This document shows positions 11,545 to 23,784 of a stretch of 64,000 nucleotides of DNA, piece after piece. Position 1 is the stretch's first letter. Each line of letters opens with the position of its first letter. The stretch covers positions 248,001 through 312,000 of the forward strand of contig CAKJVC010000229.1 of assembly GCA_918026815.1 (NCBI GenBank). The letters are read 5' to 3'. The notes under the pieces were generated by a model. The model searched no databases, had not been told where the DNA came from, and saw only the letters and a program-made list of their open reading frames with translations. A program made the position numbers and the translations under genes. The stretch comes from Chalara sp. BL73 (lineage: Eukaryota; Ascomycota; Leotiomycetes; Helotiales).

Positions 11545-13124
11545 ATGAAGGATTTAAGAATTGGCCTGGCAGGTGCTCAATCCGGGCCAACCGCCTTCAC
11601 GACAACGCTGGAAACTACAGAGACCAAGGCCCGACACAGGCGGTTTTTCAGAAACAAGCAAAGGAGGGATTTAGCAGAGCGAGAGAAGAGACAGTTTCCT
11701 CCAGAGCCGGAAGAGGAAGAGGAAGACTCGCCTGCAGAGCCTCCTGGACCACCAGGAGAACCGGAAGTGGACAGTGTTAGCAGTCCTAGCGCAGACAGTG
11801 GTTCAGATGCCAATGTAAATGGTGACACCGACGACAGTTCAGAGGAAGAAGAAGGTTCAACAACGCTGCCTCAAGCAACACCTGTAAGGTTTCAATTTCG
11901 ACTAGTGCATATCTGAGACTAATTCTAAATAGGCTGCTGTGACTGCCGAAGCTCCCTCTCCAACACTGTCATCTACCACTATACCAGTCATAAGCCCTAC
12001 AGTCAACTCGAATCCACCTCTATCAACTGTACCACTCCCCACACTGTCGCCAGAACCAAGCAGCAGCTCCAGCAGTTCCAGCAGCTCCAGCATCTCTGAT
12101 AATATCCCTGCCACCTCTTCATCTCTCACTCCAAGTGCCGTTCCAGTCACAGCTTTGCCTGATAATTTGCCCACGTCGATACCTGCCACCGCCGGCTTCC
12201 AGACATTAATTTCATCGTCCAGTTCATCACCAACATTATCAAGAGTAGGCTCTGACCGATACCATGAATATCCCTAGGCAATACTAACAGTCTAATAGCA
12301 AGTTTCTACTGCCGCTAATCTACCTATTGCAGCAACCGGCGCAGGTTCCGCAATGGCTGCAGGCATTTCTGCACCTGTCGATGGCAAAATGGTCGCAGCT
12401 GTAGTTTTTGGCATTGTCGGTGCAGCGTTCGCTATTCTTCTGGTTGTCTGGCTCTTCATCAGGGCTCGGCGTGCCAAAGCAGCTGCTGCCGCCGACAACA
12501 CCGAGAAGCCGCCTCTGGGGCAGATCATCTTTGGCGAAAAGTGGAAATGGAGCTCAAAGTCGACGACGACGAGTGAAGGACGGATTTGGGGAGAAGCAAC
12601 TACTTCCGGGGTAAGCAGTCCCAGAATCCAAAAATCATTCTTGATATATTAACTCGAGGCAGGCCCCAACAGAAGCAGGCGACTTCGAGGCTTATATTCC
12701 GCCACTGATGCAAAAAGGCGGGAAGTACGACCCAGATAAACCACAAGGCTATAACAACTACAGCAATACCGCCGCCTCGTCACGCCTTCCAGAAGGACGA
12801 CCCTCGACTTCCTACGAAACTCGGCTGCAGGATCCTCGCACGTCCTTGTACCCTACACCGCCGATGCCTACGAAGGACAAAGCTTCCGTCACTAGAGCGC
12901 CGCCGCCAAGGGTCGGTGAGGATGGATTAATTTTAGCTCCCAGTCGCTGGTTTGGAAGGGATTCTGCCGCGCTATCGGTTGTGAGTATACCAAGATTCAG
13001 AGATATCAAGTCTTGGGCGAGGGATCAGAGAACGAGAGTAGAGAGTAAGTCAAGGTGGAGCGAAAGTACTGTGGAGCCTGTGCCATCGCTGCCATCTGGC
13101 CGATACTCCAGAATTGATGATTGA
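11545..13124 (+). CDS. Ser/Pro-rich single-pass membrane protein, unknown function
   Basis: Model: exons 11545-11883, 11933-12244, 12299-12610 and 12663-13124, 474 residues. The N-terminal 110 residues are basic, then strongly acidic and Pro-rich (EPEEEEEDSPAEPPGPPGEPE). The second exon is almost entirely Ser/Thr/Pro, including an 11-serine run, and looks like an O-mannosylated extracellular stalk. A single hydrophobic helix lies at about residues 249-270, followed by RARRAK, a stop-transfer signal. The C-terminal 200 residues are polar. This layout resembles fungal Mid2/Wsc-like surface sensors, but there is no WSC domain and no N-terminal signal peptide from ATG 11545. Either the helix acts as signal anchor or an upstream exon is missing. 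The minus-strand frames across it are shadows of the low-complexity coding sequence. Confidence 0.72.
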
Positions 13125-13941
13125 GCAAGCTTATCTTCAGGTATGGTACTTGGTAATCTGGTTGGAGCTGCAGTCATAATGAAATGTAGAATAGAAGTGC
13201 TGTTTAGACTTGTAAATCAGACCAAGATTGAAAAATGACCACAAATCCTTCTCCTTTGCCTACGAGATGAATTAAATCATAATAACCAAGCGTACTGACA
13301 ATCGAGGCAGTCGGGCCCATATCTCGCTGAAATGAGTAATTATCAACAGGTTAAGAAGCTATTGCATTTCACGGAGAGAAGTATAAAAGGGAAGATGATT
13401 TCGTCCTTGAACCTCGAACAGAATAGGAGATACAGTACTCGTATGAGATAGCCAGAGTGTGGTATCCGTGAAGAACAAGCGGCACAATCGTTTGCCAAGA
13501 TGCCTGAACGGACCGTAGGGCTTCGTACAAGTTCTGTCCAGTAGTTGTGTTAGGTTATGGTCAAACTGTCAGATAATATTCCGCTCACGCGACCAGTTGC
13601 TGAAGATGGCAGAAACATAAGAATGACAAAAAAGTTTCGGATGATGATGAAACATGATGTAGGTTCATGGTGCTTCAGTAGCCATGTCCAAGCACGGCGG
13701 CCTTATGTAAAGCCGTATGGGGCTCTGTTCATGCAGTCTATGCTCTCCACACTGGTAACAGGGCATGAGAGAGTCAGTTCACATGCTTTCTGTCTGGGCT
13801 GCAGCATGAAAAACACTACCACTAGGTTTGCACATCGGAGAACTATCCATTGGATGTGCACGTAGAAATTGAAATGTAAGGAATTGGCAGAAACGAAAAG
13901 TTGCAACGGGTATCATATCTCTTTCCATCCCTCATGCTCCC
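13125..13941. other. intergenic between convergent genes
   Basis: This should hold the 3' UTRs of the membrane protein (plus) and dynactin p25 (minus). A 102-codon open frame at 13557-13865 shows no domain or codon pattern that I would trust. Confidence 0.45.
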
Positions 13942-14618
13942 TCATGAATTTCCCACCGAGCGATAAATCTCCCTTATATCAAAGCTCTCGACCTCGCCTT
14001 CAGCCACCTCTCCCACAATCTGTGCCGGCCGCCCCGCGACGATCGAGAAGCTCGGAATGACCATATTAGGCGGCACAACTGTCCCATCCAATATCTTCAC
14101 AAAATCCTTTATGATCGCGAACTTCCCGACCACGACATTGGCGCCGATATTGACATGCGTACCTACAAGTGCGGCTTCGACCACGGAACCGGAACCGACG
14201 AAGACGTGGTCTGCGATCTTGAGCGGGTAGTATGAGAACATGCTGGACACCGGTTAGCTATTGAGAGCGTAGTAGAGGGCGGGGAAGACGTACCCCTTAT
14301 ACAGCTTCCCAGGCGGCTTCAACTCGCAACCGCGGCTGAAGAAGCAGTACCGCCCTATGGCGACTGCTACCGGATTCCCTTGCTTCTCGCTTGGATTCGA
14401 AGAGGGAAATGACCGCAGGAGGTCGCCGCGTATGATCACTTCGGCTTGGATGACCGTCTTTCCACCGAGGATGATATTGGTCGTTCCTATGATTTGAGAA
14501 CGGCGCGACACCTTATTTCCTGTGTCCTTGATCAGATATTAGCACTTCCCTGTAGCTGAGTACGATGTGAAAGAAGTACCGTCTCAATATATTCGCCTTT
14601 CGCGACCTTCTTGGACAT
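13942..14618 (-). CDS. dynactin subunit p25 (DCTN5), left-handed beta-helix protein
   Basis: Model on the minus strand: exons 14618-14580, 14526-14294 and 14242-13942, 190 residues. p25 is part of the pointed-end complex of dynactin and links cargo such as early endosomes to dynein. The start reads MSKKVAKGEYIET, and joining at acceptor AAG (14529-14527) gives EYIETDTGNKVSR, matching the conserved p25 opening; the alternative acceptor ACAG breaks frame. Hexapeptide-repeat sequence (gamma-carbonic-anhydrase-like beta helix) runs through INIGANVVVGKFAIIKD-type turns (here VNIGANVVVG). It ends with FDIREIYRSVGNS. Introns are 53 and 51 nt. Length fits the family. Confidence 0.93.
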
Positions 14619-15004
14619 AATTGCTACATGACCAGCTATGTAATGTGTTCTGTCTCTAATGTTCTACTTCAATATTTAGATATACTGCCAGGTGGTGAGA
14701 GCTCTTGGCACGATTGACTGGTCCTCCTGATGTCAAACGCACTCAAAATGCTTTCGTTCTCGAATGCTCACTGCGCAATTTGAAGAATTCCTACGGCGAT
14801 CGTGCAATAAAAAGTAACGTGCTATATTTAAAAGCTTTGGATGGTCGACTGTGTAATATCCATGGTACATCACTCTTTCGGATAGTGGCACTATTCTAGG
14901 ACATTTAATTGGGATCCTGCACATGGCCGCATTAAGATAGCATAACATCACATCGTCGCGCCTCATCACCACACTATAATTGATTCAAGCCAGAACTACT
15001 TGGA
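14619..15004. other. intergenic between p25 start and methyltransferase end
   Basis: 386 bases with no supported gene. It contains the dynactin p25 promoter and the 3' UTR of the minus-strand gene ending at 15005. Confidence 0.45.
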
Positions 15005-16405
15005 TCATGGCTGCCCTGGCCATATCGCATCTGCCAATTTTCTGACAAGTTCCAATTTCTTGATCATATCCTCCTTTCCGACATTGTTCCCATCACTGTG
15101 GCTTGCAAATCCGCATTGAGGACTGACACCCAGTCGATTCAAGGCTTGTTCCCTGGTCTCCCCTGTTCCTTCCGCGATCAACTCAGCAGCCTGATATACT
15201 TTCTTCTTCATCTGCTCGATATCCTCCAGTGCGGGAAACTTGCTCGTAATGAGACCCAATATCACATTCTTGTGCTTTGGTAAAAACTTCAGTGGCTCGA
15301 AACCGCCAGCTCTAGGCGTGTCTACCAAAGTTCTGGAGTCAGTTTCTTCCTTGAAAAGTTATGAACATGAAGAGAGCAATAAGATATTTCCTTCCTTCCA
15401 AGATAATTTGCGTCATCGAATTTGCGTAAAGAAAGGGAAGTGAGAAATTTCGGAAATAGAAAACAACTGCGCACCATATTCAAGGTAGTATGTGTCAACG
15501 TTTAAGTCGCGAAAGAGCTTCGTGGCGATAGCATCATAGCCGCCTTCAGAAAAGTGCCGTCCTCCGACAAAATTACCACGGCAAAGATGAACTCCGATGT
15601 GGAAGTCCGCTGGCCGCTCCGAGAGGCAGTCATTGTACAACTTTATGTACGAGTCTAGCAAAGCATCCGAATCTTCGTTGTTATCCTTGAACCCTTGAAG
15701 CATCTTCTCTGAGCAAAAATAGGCCAGATTAGGGTCATCAATCTGCACATTACGAAGTCCATTATCGTACAGGATCTTCAGCTCCGCACGGTAAGCTTTC
15801 GCAATATCGGCGAAATATTCAGCATCAGAGGCATACACATCTGTTGGATATGCTCGGCCAGTTTTATAACGCAAGTGATACCACTCTGGCGCAGCGAGGG
15901 TGAGCTTAGCTTCATGTTGCTTCTCAGCGGGAAGCAGATTCTTCAAGTAATTCCACTGGTCGACATAAGTGCTTCCAACATGCTTGATCTTGCCGGTACA
16001 TATGACAGTCTCTCCGGGCTTGTGTCCACTTTCGGTAAATGCTGCAATGTCCGGAACGTACATCCGGAAGATATCAATATCTGGCTGCTGAATCTCTTCG
16101 AAGCCATCTAGTCCTGGAAAGAACGTGCCCCTGCATAAAATAAGTATGGATATATACGCCAATAAAATTCTTTAGGCTTACCAAAACATATGACGTCTGT
16201 ATTCTCCATCCGAGACACCATGAAATCCCAGGCCCAGCTGCTTCTTGACGATTTCCTGGATAGACGCATCTTCAGCTGCCTTCAAATCCTTTTCCAGGCC
16301 CTTCTCCCCGTGATCAATTTGATGCCGAACCTCAAGAAGCTCAGAAGGTCTCAAAAGCGATCCGAGATGCTCAGCCCGGAAAGGAGGTTTTTGGTGAAGA
16401 GACAT
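15005..16405 (-). CDS. cobalamin-independent methionine synthase-like (MetE C-terminal / UROD-like superfamily) protein
   Basis: Model on the minus strand: exons 16405-16182, 16130-15475 and 15321-15005, 398 residues. It starts MSLHQKPPFRAEHLGSLLRP, typical of the single-domain MetE-related proteins of fungi and bacteria. Other family marks are GVSDGEYRR, NVQIDDPNLAYF, VHLCRGNF, EYDTPRAGGFEPL and LGVSPQCGFAS. His and Cys of HLCRGN and the Cys of QCGF fit the zinc and homocysteine thiol site of MetE. The protein is about half the length of true methionine synthase and lacks the N-terminal folate-binding barrel, so it probably uses another methyl donor or substrate. Splicing the 153-nt second intron is required to bring EYD to TPRAGG; reading through instead ends with a stop. 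Confidence 0.9.
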
Positions 16406-17554
16406 TGTAAATAGGTTAGGGATTCATCTAATGGAAGTTTTGGCCAGTACAGAAGTTGAGGCAGTAACAAGACAATAGTAGGGCCACGCTGATAATATAT
16501 GATAAATGATGCTTGCGTCGCAGATCAGTCTTCCAACTACTTGGTGGATACAGATGACTCGTTGATGGAGCGCGCCATACGCCGCCACTCTCTGCTCTCC
16601 ATAACTGCCGACGACATGAAAACGCAACGCCCAAGCGGGGAAATATGCGTCTAGAACCACATCTGCAAGCTTTAGAAGCATTAGAATATATCAACCGGCG
16701 AATCAAGAGGCATGGCGAACAAATTGGCCAGTAACAAGAGCTTCAGGAACCTGGAGTTGGTGCTTCATAAGAACTTAGAAAGCTTTTTAAAGAGAAAATT
16801 ATTTCGGATACCAGAAAAAGAAAAGAACACCACAGGGAGGCACAGTAGTTTACTTCTCTTCTATAATAATGTGTAATTTTAGCCGTTGAGATTCAATGGC
16901 TAATGGAACCAAAGCTCCTTGACTCTGAGCGAAATTATGATGACGTCCTTGTCTCGGTGATATTTACTTTGCATGTTTCGGAGGGAGATAGGAATTCTTT
17001 GCTTATGTTGTTCCTACAACCATACCATATTTTCGCTCATTCTTGCTGTCTCTTTGTTCTAATGTAAGCTACGAAAGCTGACAGTTAGCAACTTACTGTA
17101 GACTGGACGAAATGCAATGACATAAAAAGCCCAGTATGACAGACAGACGCCGTTTTTGTCTGGGGTGAGGGGTGAGTCGGCGTCTCGGCTGGGAAAACGG
17201 TGCGACGATGATGGTTCCCCCCCCGCTTGTACAGGCTTGGCGGCGAATCCTTAACCTGACTGCTCAACTACCTAAAACTAGCTTTTCGGGCGCGGAAATA
17301 CCCCCAATAGCTGCTTACTATGACTATGACTGTTGTGATGAACTACCATTTTCTCCATCTTAGACTTTAGACTTGTGCTTCCAACACCACGCACCTTGAG
17401 CTACTAAGTCAATCCTTGCGGGTAACAGGACGCAGCATTAATGTTCGACTGTGTGACCTAGGATACTGGAATCCGTCCTTTCCGGATTCTATATGAATAC
17501 ATTCCAATTGAGTTCAAGCCTCAAAACGCCTTGTGCGTCCGTCGCTAGGGCATC
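16406..17554. other. divergent upstream region of methyltransferase-like and F-box genes
   Basis: 1.15 kb without a supported gene. It contains an eight-C run at 17219-17226 and the bidirectional upstream sequences of the genes at 16405 (minus) and 17555 (plus). Short open frames on both strands lack any recognisable feature. Confidence 0.45.
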
Positions 17555-19282
17555 ATGGTAGATTCTGTGGTGCCGACTCAGGCGGTTACTGGTCCCCTAC
17601 CTGCGGCCTCGAAGCCTCACGGTGAAGCTTCAGCAGTTCTACCAGTAGCTGAAAATGTCATATCTTTGGTTTCTGACACGCTGATCCCAATGCTCGGAGC
17701 TTCTGCAATCACTACCAACGATCCTCCCAAGTCTGCCAATATTTCAATCGAAAATCTGCCCAACGAACTACTCACAAATATATTTGCGAATCTGGATAGT
17801 GCAAAACCTTCATCGCTGGGCCTTTTGGAGGAGCCTACACTTGAATTGACAAAAGCAAATCGTGCAGACCTGAAAGCTGTATCACTTGTTTCGAAACGCT
17901 GGAGAACAGCTATTCTGCCAGCTCTTTTCAGACATAGTCGTCTCATTGTTGCAGCATCCGAATCTAAGGATGATCTTCCGTGTATCTTAGGAGAGGAGAT
18001 CGCACCATTCCTGGGGTTTGTTAGAAAGAATTCGCTCAAAGAAGTTATTTCTAGTTGGGTGCTGGGCGTTTCCGACGAGAAGATTGCAGGTTACTCTGAC
18101 AGAGTGCAACGGTTAAATGAGTTTGCAGGCTTCTGGGACCTAATATTTCAAACAATCGATCCCGTTGAGCTCATTCTCATTGCTCCTCCAGTGGCGCTTG
18201 GTGCTTTAACATCATGCAGTGTCAGCACCATAGACGCAGGAAGCTTTGATGCTCCTTACCATTATTTACAGCTACAGCGACCTTCAGATGTCCTTGGAAC
18301 AGACATTGATAATGGAAGCTCGGCGCCAGACCCAAGTAGTGATGATAAAAAATGTGACGTACCGCTTGATAAACTCGCAGAAAGACTTGAGCCAGATCCA
18401 AATCATGCACCACAGAACGCCCAATCTCCCGCACATAGTCACGATGAGCAAGCACTCGGGGAATGGGGGGTAACTCGTGCTGCAAAGTCAGCACTGTTCG
18501 AGGTTCGCCCTTGGACAACTTTACTTCTCAATGAAGGTTCTTTTGTTAAGGCGTATTCTGCTGACGAATTCTGGCTGAGACAACCACCTTCCGTAAGTTT
18601 CTGTAGATGTTGTTAAGTATGGTTTCCTTTCTAACAGTTGTATAGATCTTGCCTGAGCTTCTAGGGGTAGATCAAACGTTTCCACTGAAGCCATATATCA
18701 GTCCGACCATTCGAGATATGTCATATATTGGCATATTCCCAACTGTAACACATTTCGCTACTCTGGGACAGCACATGCCAAGGTTGGACCGTTTGTATCT
18801 GCAATTCGTACCTCGAAATGACATTCTAGAGGACGAGACAAGGATGGACCAGGTTGAGTAAGAGCCATCTTAACGCTATCCTTAACTACACTAAAAAGAG
18901 GACGAGATTCCTGGAGCTAGGTTCGCTTCCATTGGCTTTTCAATGATATCAGAACCAGCCGTTCCTCGGAGACTCTCTCTGAAGTGTTGTTAGCTAACTT
19001 ATTCACAGAGCCGAAGACCCCTGGATGGAGCGGAACAGCTGCTATGCTCTCATCATGCGCGAGCTAAGCAACACCCCACCGCTCGGGAACTACAGATACC
19101 TCAAAGTCTTCGAGTCTGGCGACGCCGCCGATGAAGGCGCATGGCGAATGGCCATCGAATTCGTCAAGCGCGCTGGCGCCGGCTGGTTCGTTGAAGGACC
19201 CGGCGCGTTCGTCAGAGAGCTTGATGACGCCATGCTAGCCACCGATCCCGAGGACGAGGATGATGACCGTTCAGCATTGTGA
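17555..19282 (+). CDS. F-box domain protein
   Basis: Model: exons 17555-18592, 18646-18857 and 19009-19282, 507 residues. The F-box is at about residues 67-130: ISIENLPNELLTNIFANLD, then a 15-residue insertion and LKAVSLVSKRWRTAILPALFRH. F-box proteins act as substrate receptors of SCF (Skp1-Cullin-F-box) ubiquitin ligases. The remainder has no leucine-rich or WD40 repeats that I can see; the late segment PTVTHFATLGQHMPRLDRLYLQF resembles the degenerate LRR-like C-termini common in fungal F-box families. The C-terminus is acidic (DPEDEDDDRSAL). The third junction (GA|A) is less certain than the others because the 151-nt intron has several possible acceptors. Confidence 0.82.
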
Positions 19283-20039
19283 GTCATTTAACGCACATCC
19301 CAACAACCCAGGCTTTTGAAGGCTGACTGTGTATAAAAGTCAACGATCGCTGCTGAGGTGGGCTTGGAATGGCACGACAAGTCTCCCCGTTTCGGCGTAC
19401 CCAATGTATGAGATGCCGATGGGCGGCATGACATGAAATAATGGTTATGAATTGACGCGGAATGGGATGTTTGTTGCACGATATGCTAGATAATAGTGTA
19501 GTCAATAGTTTAAGGTGCAAACGATGGTCCTTTCCCTGCATATTTCTAATCGATCCGGCTTCCCCAACGGAAGACCGCTAACCTCATGAATACGATGAGT
19601 CCTGGTAGTAGTGGCGTTGGATGTAATGAACAGATTGCAAAAAGTGGCTGTGACATTCGGTTTGCGAGGGCGATACCAAGTTTGTAAATCTAGGTAGCCT
19701 TCATCAAGACATCAAGACATCAATAACCAACAGCTACGAGTATGGCCTCCTTCGGCATCGTTCGTACGTCAAATGTTACACTTCTCATCGCGAACACCTT
19801 CTCTATCACCATAAATTACCCACGTTACATTCAAATCACGAAAGCTTTTCAGCCCTTTAAAAGTAAGTTCGAAGAGTAATGCACTTCATTTCGTTTCATG
19901 TCAATCTATATCTAAGGAACGAATGCATGGCACTTATCGCCATGGATAGATGGTGTTAATATAATTGAAAGCAATTTATCACAGAAACCAATCGACTCTC
20001 ATGTGAAACCGGACCAGATCAAGGACTCTCCAGCTGCTT
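19283..20039. other. intergenic between the F-box gene and INO1, with a possible small gene
   Basis: The F-box and INO1 genes converge here. The interval includes a leader-like sequence (caataaccaacagctacgag) directly before ATG 19742, described separately as a weak gene candidate. The rest holds no supported feature. Confidence 0.4.
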
Positions 20040-20113
20040 CTAGAGATACAGCTTATGCTCCAAGGTCATGTCGTTCTCGGGTTCGAGACCAACGCAAGCA
20101 CGGAAGATGTTAA
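19742..20113 (+). CDS. possible small three-exon gene, unrecognised, overlapping the INO1 3' end
   Basis: Tentative model: exons 19742-19763, 19845-19862 and 19917-20113, 78 residues, starting MASFGIV and containing [11 protein letters not shown]. Support: a leader-like sequence before the ATG, GTACGT and GTAAGT donors, frame kept across both joins, and a 65-codon stop-free last exon. Against: no family recognised, very short second exon, and the last 74 nt run antisense to the INO1 3' coding end, where stop-free frames can arise from the opposite gene. The first intron is 81 nt without a stop and may be retained. Confidence 0.25.
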
Positions 20114-21750
20114 CAAGCGCACCGCGTTGCTTGGCGAGAGCATTGATAACTGGAGCTCCCGGAGGAACCATTGGAGCCTTGAGCATATAGCTGAGAACGC
20201 TGAGGACCGAGTGGAATTTCTTGAAGTCTGTCGTAGCAGTACCATCACTGGACTTTGCCTTCCATTGAATGCGGGTCATTATCTCGGCGATGAGAACAAG
20301 ATCTATGATGAGTGGGGATGCAAGAAGGGAGTCTTCGCAAACATTGAACATCCTACTTTGTTAGCAATGAAGGAAGGAGCCATGTGATATGAGACCTACG
20401 AAATTGTTTGATGTCCACCCATGAAAATTTCAGCATAGTACTCGTCCAACGCACGCTTATTATCACCCACAGCTGGCATATACTTGATGACAACAGTGTG
20501 GTCTGGGTGCTCACCCTTCTTGTACAGAACAGTATTGGCTGCGACCATGTCGTCAACTACGTTGGACTTGGAGATTTCCTTGGAGCGGAATTGCTTCTGG
20601 GAGCTAAGGTTTTTGCCATCATTGTTGCCAAGGTGGTTGTAGCTTGCAATGGAGGTGAGCTTGATACCAGCGTTGATCAGGAAATCGACAAGGGCTGATT
20701 TCATCTTGGTTTGACCAGACTTGAAGTCGTCCCCTCCAATGAAGGCACCATGGCGCTCAGCAAGCTCAACACAACCAGGAACGAATGTATTTTGGGGAGA
20801 GCCATTAATAAATGGAACACCTTCTTGGATACAAGCGACCGCAAAAACGGTCGACGGAGCAACTTCGAAATGGCTAGTCTCGATGGCCTTTAGGAGATTG
20901 TCAGCGGTGTCGTTGACACCCTCAATGAGCTCAGCGAAACGCTCGGTATTGGCAGTCCAGAGAACAATGACTGCGTCCAAGCTATTGTTGGCCTTGAACT
21001 CACTGGGTAAAGTAAGCATACACGGTTGGATCAGCAAGGATTAACTCACCGGATATCCTTGCGAATCTTCTCAACATGGGCGTTGCATGCAATGCTCCCT
21101 TCAAGGACGTTATCGGCACGGCCCTCCTGGTTAGCCGCAATGAAGTCAGGGTAGTAGATGCTGGGAAGGGGAACCATCTCGGCCATCTCCTTCTTGACCT
21201 GGGTCTTTAAGGTTGGCTCAAGAACAGCAGCACGGTCCATAGCTTGAGCAAGGTTCAAACCGCTAATATCCCAACCGCCAATGACAAGGTCGTTGGGGTG
21301 GACCATTGGCAAGATATCATGGAAGGGAATGTTGATATCGTTTGCAGTCCTAGCACAAGTGCCCAACTTCATGGTGGAGCCCATTACGAGCGAACCATAG
21401 TAATTGGCAGCACGAGGGCCTTCACGGGTGTCCCAGACAAGACCGCGACGGTTAGCAAGAATACCAGCAGTAACAGTAGTTCCGTTGTTACCGCCCCAGC
21501 CTACCAACATGACGCCGGTCTTGGGGACCTTGCGATCAACCTTGAAGTCATAGAGGGTTTCCTTGGGAGTGGCAACGAACTTGCCATCAGCAGATTGTTC
21601 AACTGAGGTCGTGCGATAGGTATAGTTGGAGATGATTTGATCAGGAGTGTAGGTGACATTGGGAGAGTTGACAATGAATGTCTCCTTGTTGTGGAAGGAA
21701 GTAGCAGATCCGTTCGAGGAAGCAGCGCCGTCATCAGCATGTGGAGCCAT
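20040..21750 (-). CDS. INO1: inositol-3-phosphate synthase (myo-inositol-1-phosphate synthase)
   Basis: Model on the minus strand: exons 21750-21050, 21002-20400 and 20352-20040, 538 residues, close to the yeast Ino1 length of 533. It converts glucose 6-phosphate to inositol 3-phosphate with NAD, the first step of inositol synthesis. Visible motifs are [13 protein letters not shown] (NAD-binding loop), [28 protein letters not shown] and KSNVVDDM (active-site region), and NVCEDSLLA near the end. Two introns of 47 nt are needed: the joins are R|EFKANNS and HQTIS|MFNVCED, both conserved in the family. It converges with the F-box gene. Confidence 0.97.
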
Positions 21751-22732
21751 CTTTGATCAGATTGGCCTGAGGTTGGCTTTTGAGTGATGATTTAATAAAT
21801 GAGTATAGGGAGGTTATTTGGAAGAGATTTTGATGACTAGTGCAGATGATGAGAGTCGAGGAGGAGTGGTTTCTTTGTAATTATTGGATGTTTTGTTTCC
21901 TTGACAAGAATGAAGCTACGCTTTTATCTTGTAAAGGGTGAGTCGGAGGCTCCTGCTGCTGATGAGCAACGAGCTCCTGCGAACGGATGGTGCGAACTGT
22001 GAAGCGTGGTTAGCGAATACTCCATTCCGGAAAGTGTTTATGAAAGGAATAAGGTGTAAGGAAGATAGCGGAACGACGATGACTATGTTGACAAGTAGAG
22101 GGAGAAGGAGCAAGTGAGACTTACGAGTTAAGAAGGTTTGAAAACATAAAGTTGTGACCACTAGAAGTGATCGGTTGGAAAGGGGTTAAAACCGAGTTTG
22201 TATTGTTCTTGCTACTGTGACTGTGAGAGTGAGTATGGCAGGCAAAGTTAAAGGAGAAGAGGAAGAGGGAGACGAAAGATAAGGGGGGAGAGATGGGGCT
22301 TATGGATCATCGTTATGTGGTTCTTGTTCTGCTCGCTCTAATCTAATCTAAGGTAAGCTGCATTTGCAATCCGACACCAAAACACCAAAACACCAGTACA
22401 ACCAGAGAACGGGACCCCGCCATCACAACCCCTCCAAGGCTGTCGAAAGGCGGAAATCTAAGGCTGGCCAATCATCTATGTCTCAGACGAACCGCTATCA
22501 CCAACTGGGATGCACTTGTGTCAAATTCGCTGCCACATGTTATCATCAGTGTTACGCAGGCTACACACCCACAGCGAATATGCTGTGCGATGCCAATCCT
22601 CTCCAGGCACGATGATCTGGCGGGGCAATCAAATCTGAGTGAGGGCAGCACACTGTCAATGTCACGCGAGCAAGCAAATACGTCGACCAGACCAGGCTTA
22701 ACTGCTTACAAGAGTGAAGAGAAGTAAAAATA

Positions 22733-22757
22733 CCACCACCACCACCAGCACTACCAC
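22733..22757. repeat. short ACC trinucleotide repeat
   Basis: A run of about eight ACC/CCA units with one interruption lies in the INO1 upstream region. It is a microsatellite with no coding context. Confidence 0.7.
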
Positions 22758-23764
22758 CCCATATCTTTCTGTTGAGCACCTCCGTCTATTCCCTAGATTG
22801 CATGGCCGCTATCGATTTGAGGGCTATTAGTTTTATATTGGATGACCAATCATATCCAAAGAAGGATACGAAGAGCCAACGGGCTGGGTAGCCGCGGGTA
22901 GAGAGAACTCAAAAGTCTTCCGAACCTGCCGATGATGATAAGGGGCATATTTAATTACAACAGGTGAAGACAATAAGATTTTGAAATAATTAAATCGCAT
23001 ACAGAATGATCCAGAGCTTCGGGAAGGCGAGTCAGGCATATCACTGTTGGCATATCTAGAAAGCGGTTTGGACTACAATCGGTGGCGGAGCTGTCCGAGG
23101 GAGGAGATATCCCTCTCCTTCGAAACTTCCGCAGCGAGCAGAGATTCCGTCATCGAAGATGCTTGTCTATTCATGCCAAACACTGATGCCTGATCAATGG
23201 TTGTCGCGTCTGCTCTTGGGTGACGAAGGAGAGATTCGGGTGGCGCTTTCTCACATCCGTCCCAGATCAAGCCAACACTGAACAGCCGACCTCTCGAATG
23301 ACATTTTAGCGGTGTGAGACTTGATTCCACTTTGAACCGGGAAAACACAATGGTTGCCTCTTTCAATTCTCCTCTATAGTGGACCTCCCCTCTTGTTCAC
23401 GGGCTTTGAAAGGACGAAAATCACGAGAAACAGACTATTCATGCGGTGCTGTGATGAACTGGCGGTCAAAACTTCTCCAAGTTGCTTGCGACAAAGGCCA
23501 GCAAACGGACGAGAATGCATATGTATATGCACAAGAACACCTAGACCCTTTGGCCATGTGAAGTTTGACTACTGTACATACCTTGCCTCGGCTACCTAGT
23601 AGGGTTCAGTGCTGTAGCACTCTCAAGGGCTTGGTGTAAAGCCATCACTCACCGCAACTTGGCGTCTTTGAGCGCGGGCTCACCGAAGGTTTTACTTGAA
23701 TGGAGATGTATCATGACGGAGGAGAAAACAGACAGAGGGTAGGGAGTTACATTGTGTGTGCAGG

Positions 23765-23784
23765 CGGAGGAGGAGGAGGAGGAC
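23765..23784. repeat. short GGA trinucleotide repeat
   Basis: A GGA microsatellite in the noncoding interval between INO1 and the LIM gene, useful only as a polymorphic marker. Confidence 0.65.

Noticed and set aside
13557..13865. 102-codon open frame downstream of the membrane protein gene
   Set aside because: Lies in the convergent 3' interval, no domain, unremarkable codon use, overlapped by minus-strand frames.
20000..20009. CATGTGAAAC, similar to the yeast inositol-responsive UAS (CATGTGAAAT)
   Set aside because: It lies at the 3' side of INO1, not upstream, and filamentous ascomycetes are not known to use the Ino2/Ino4 system.
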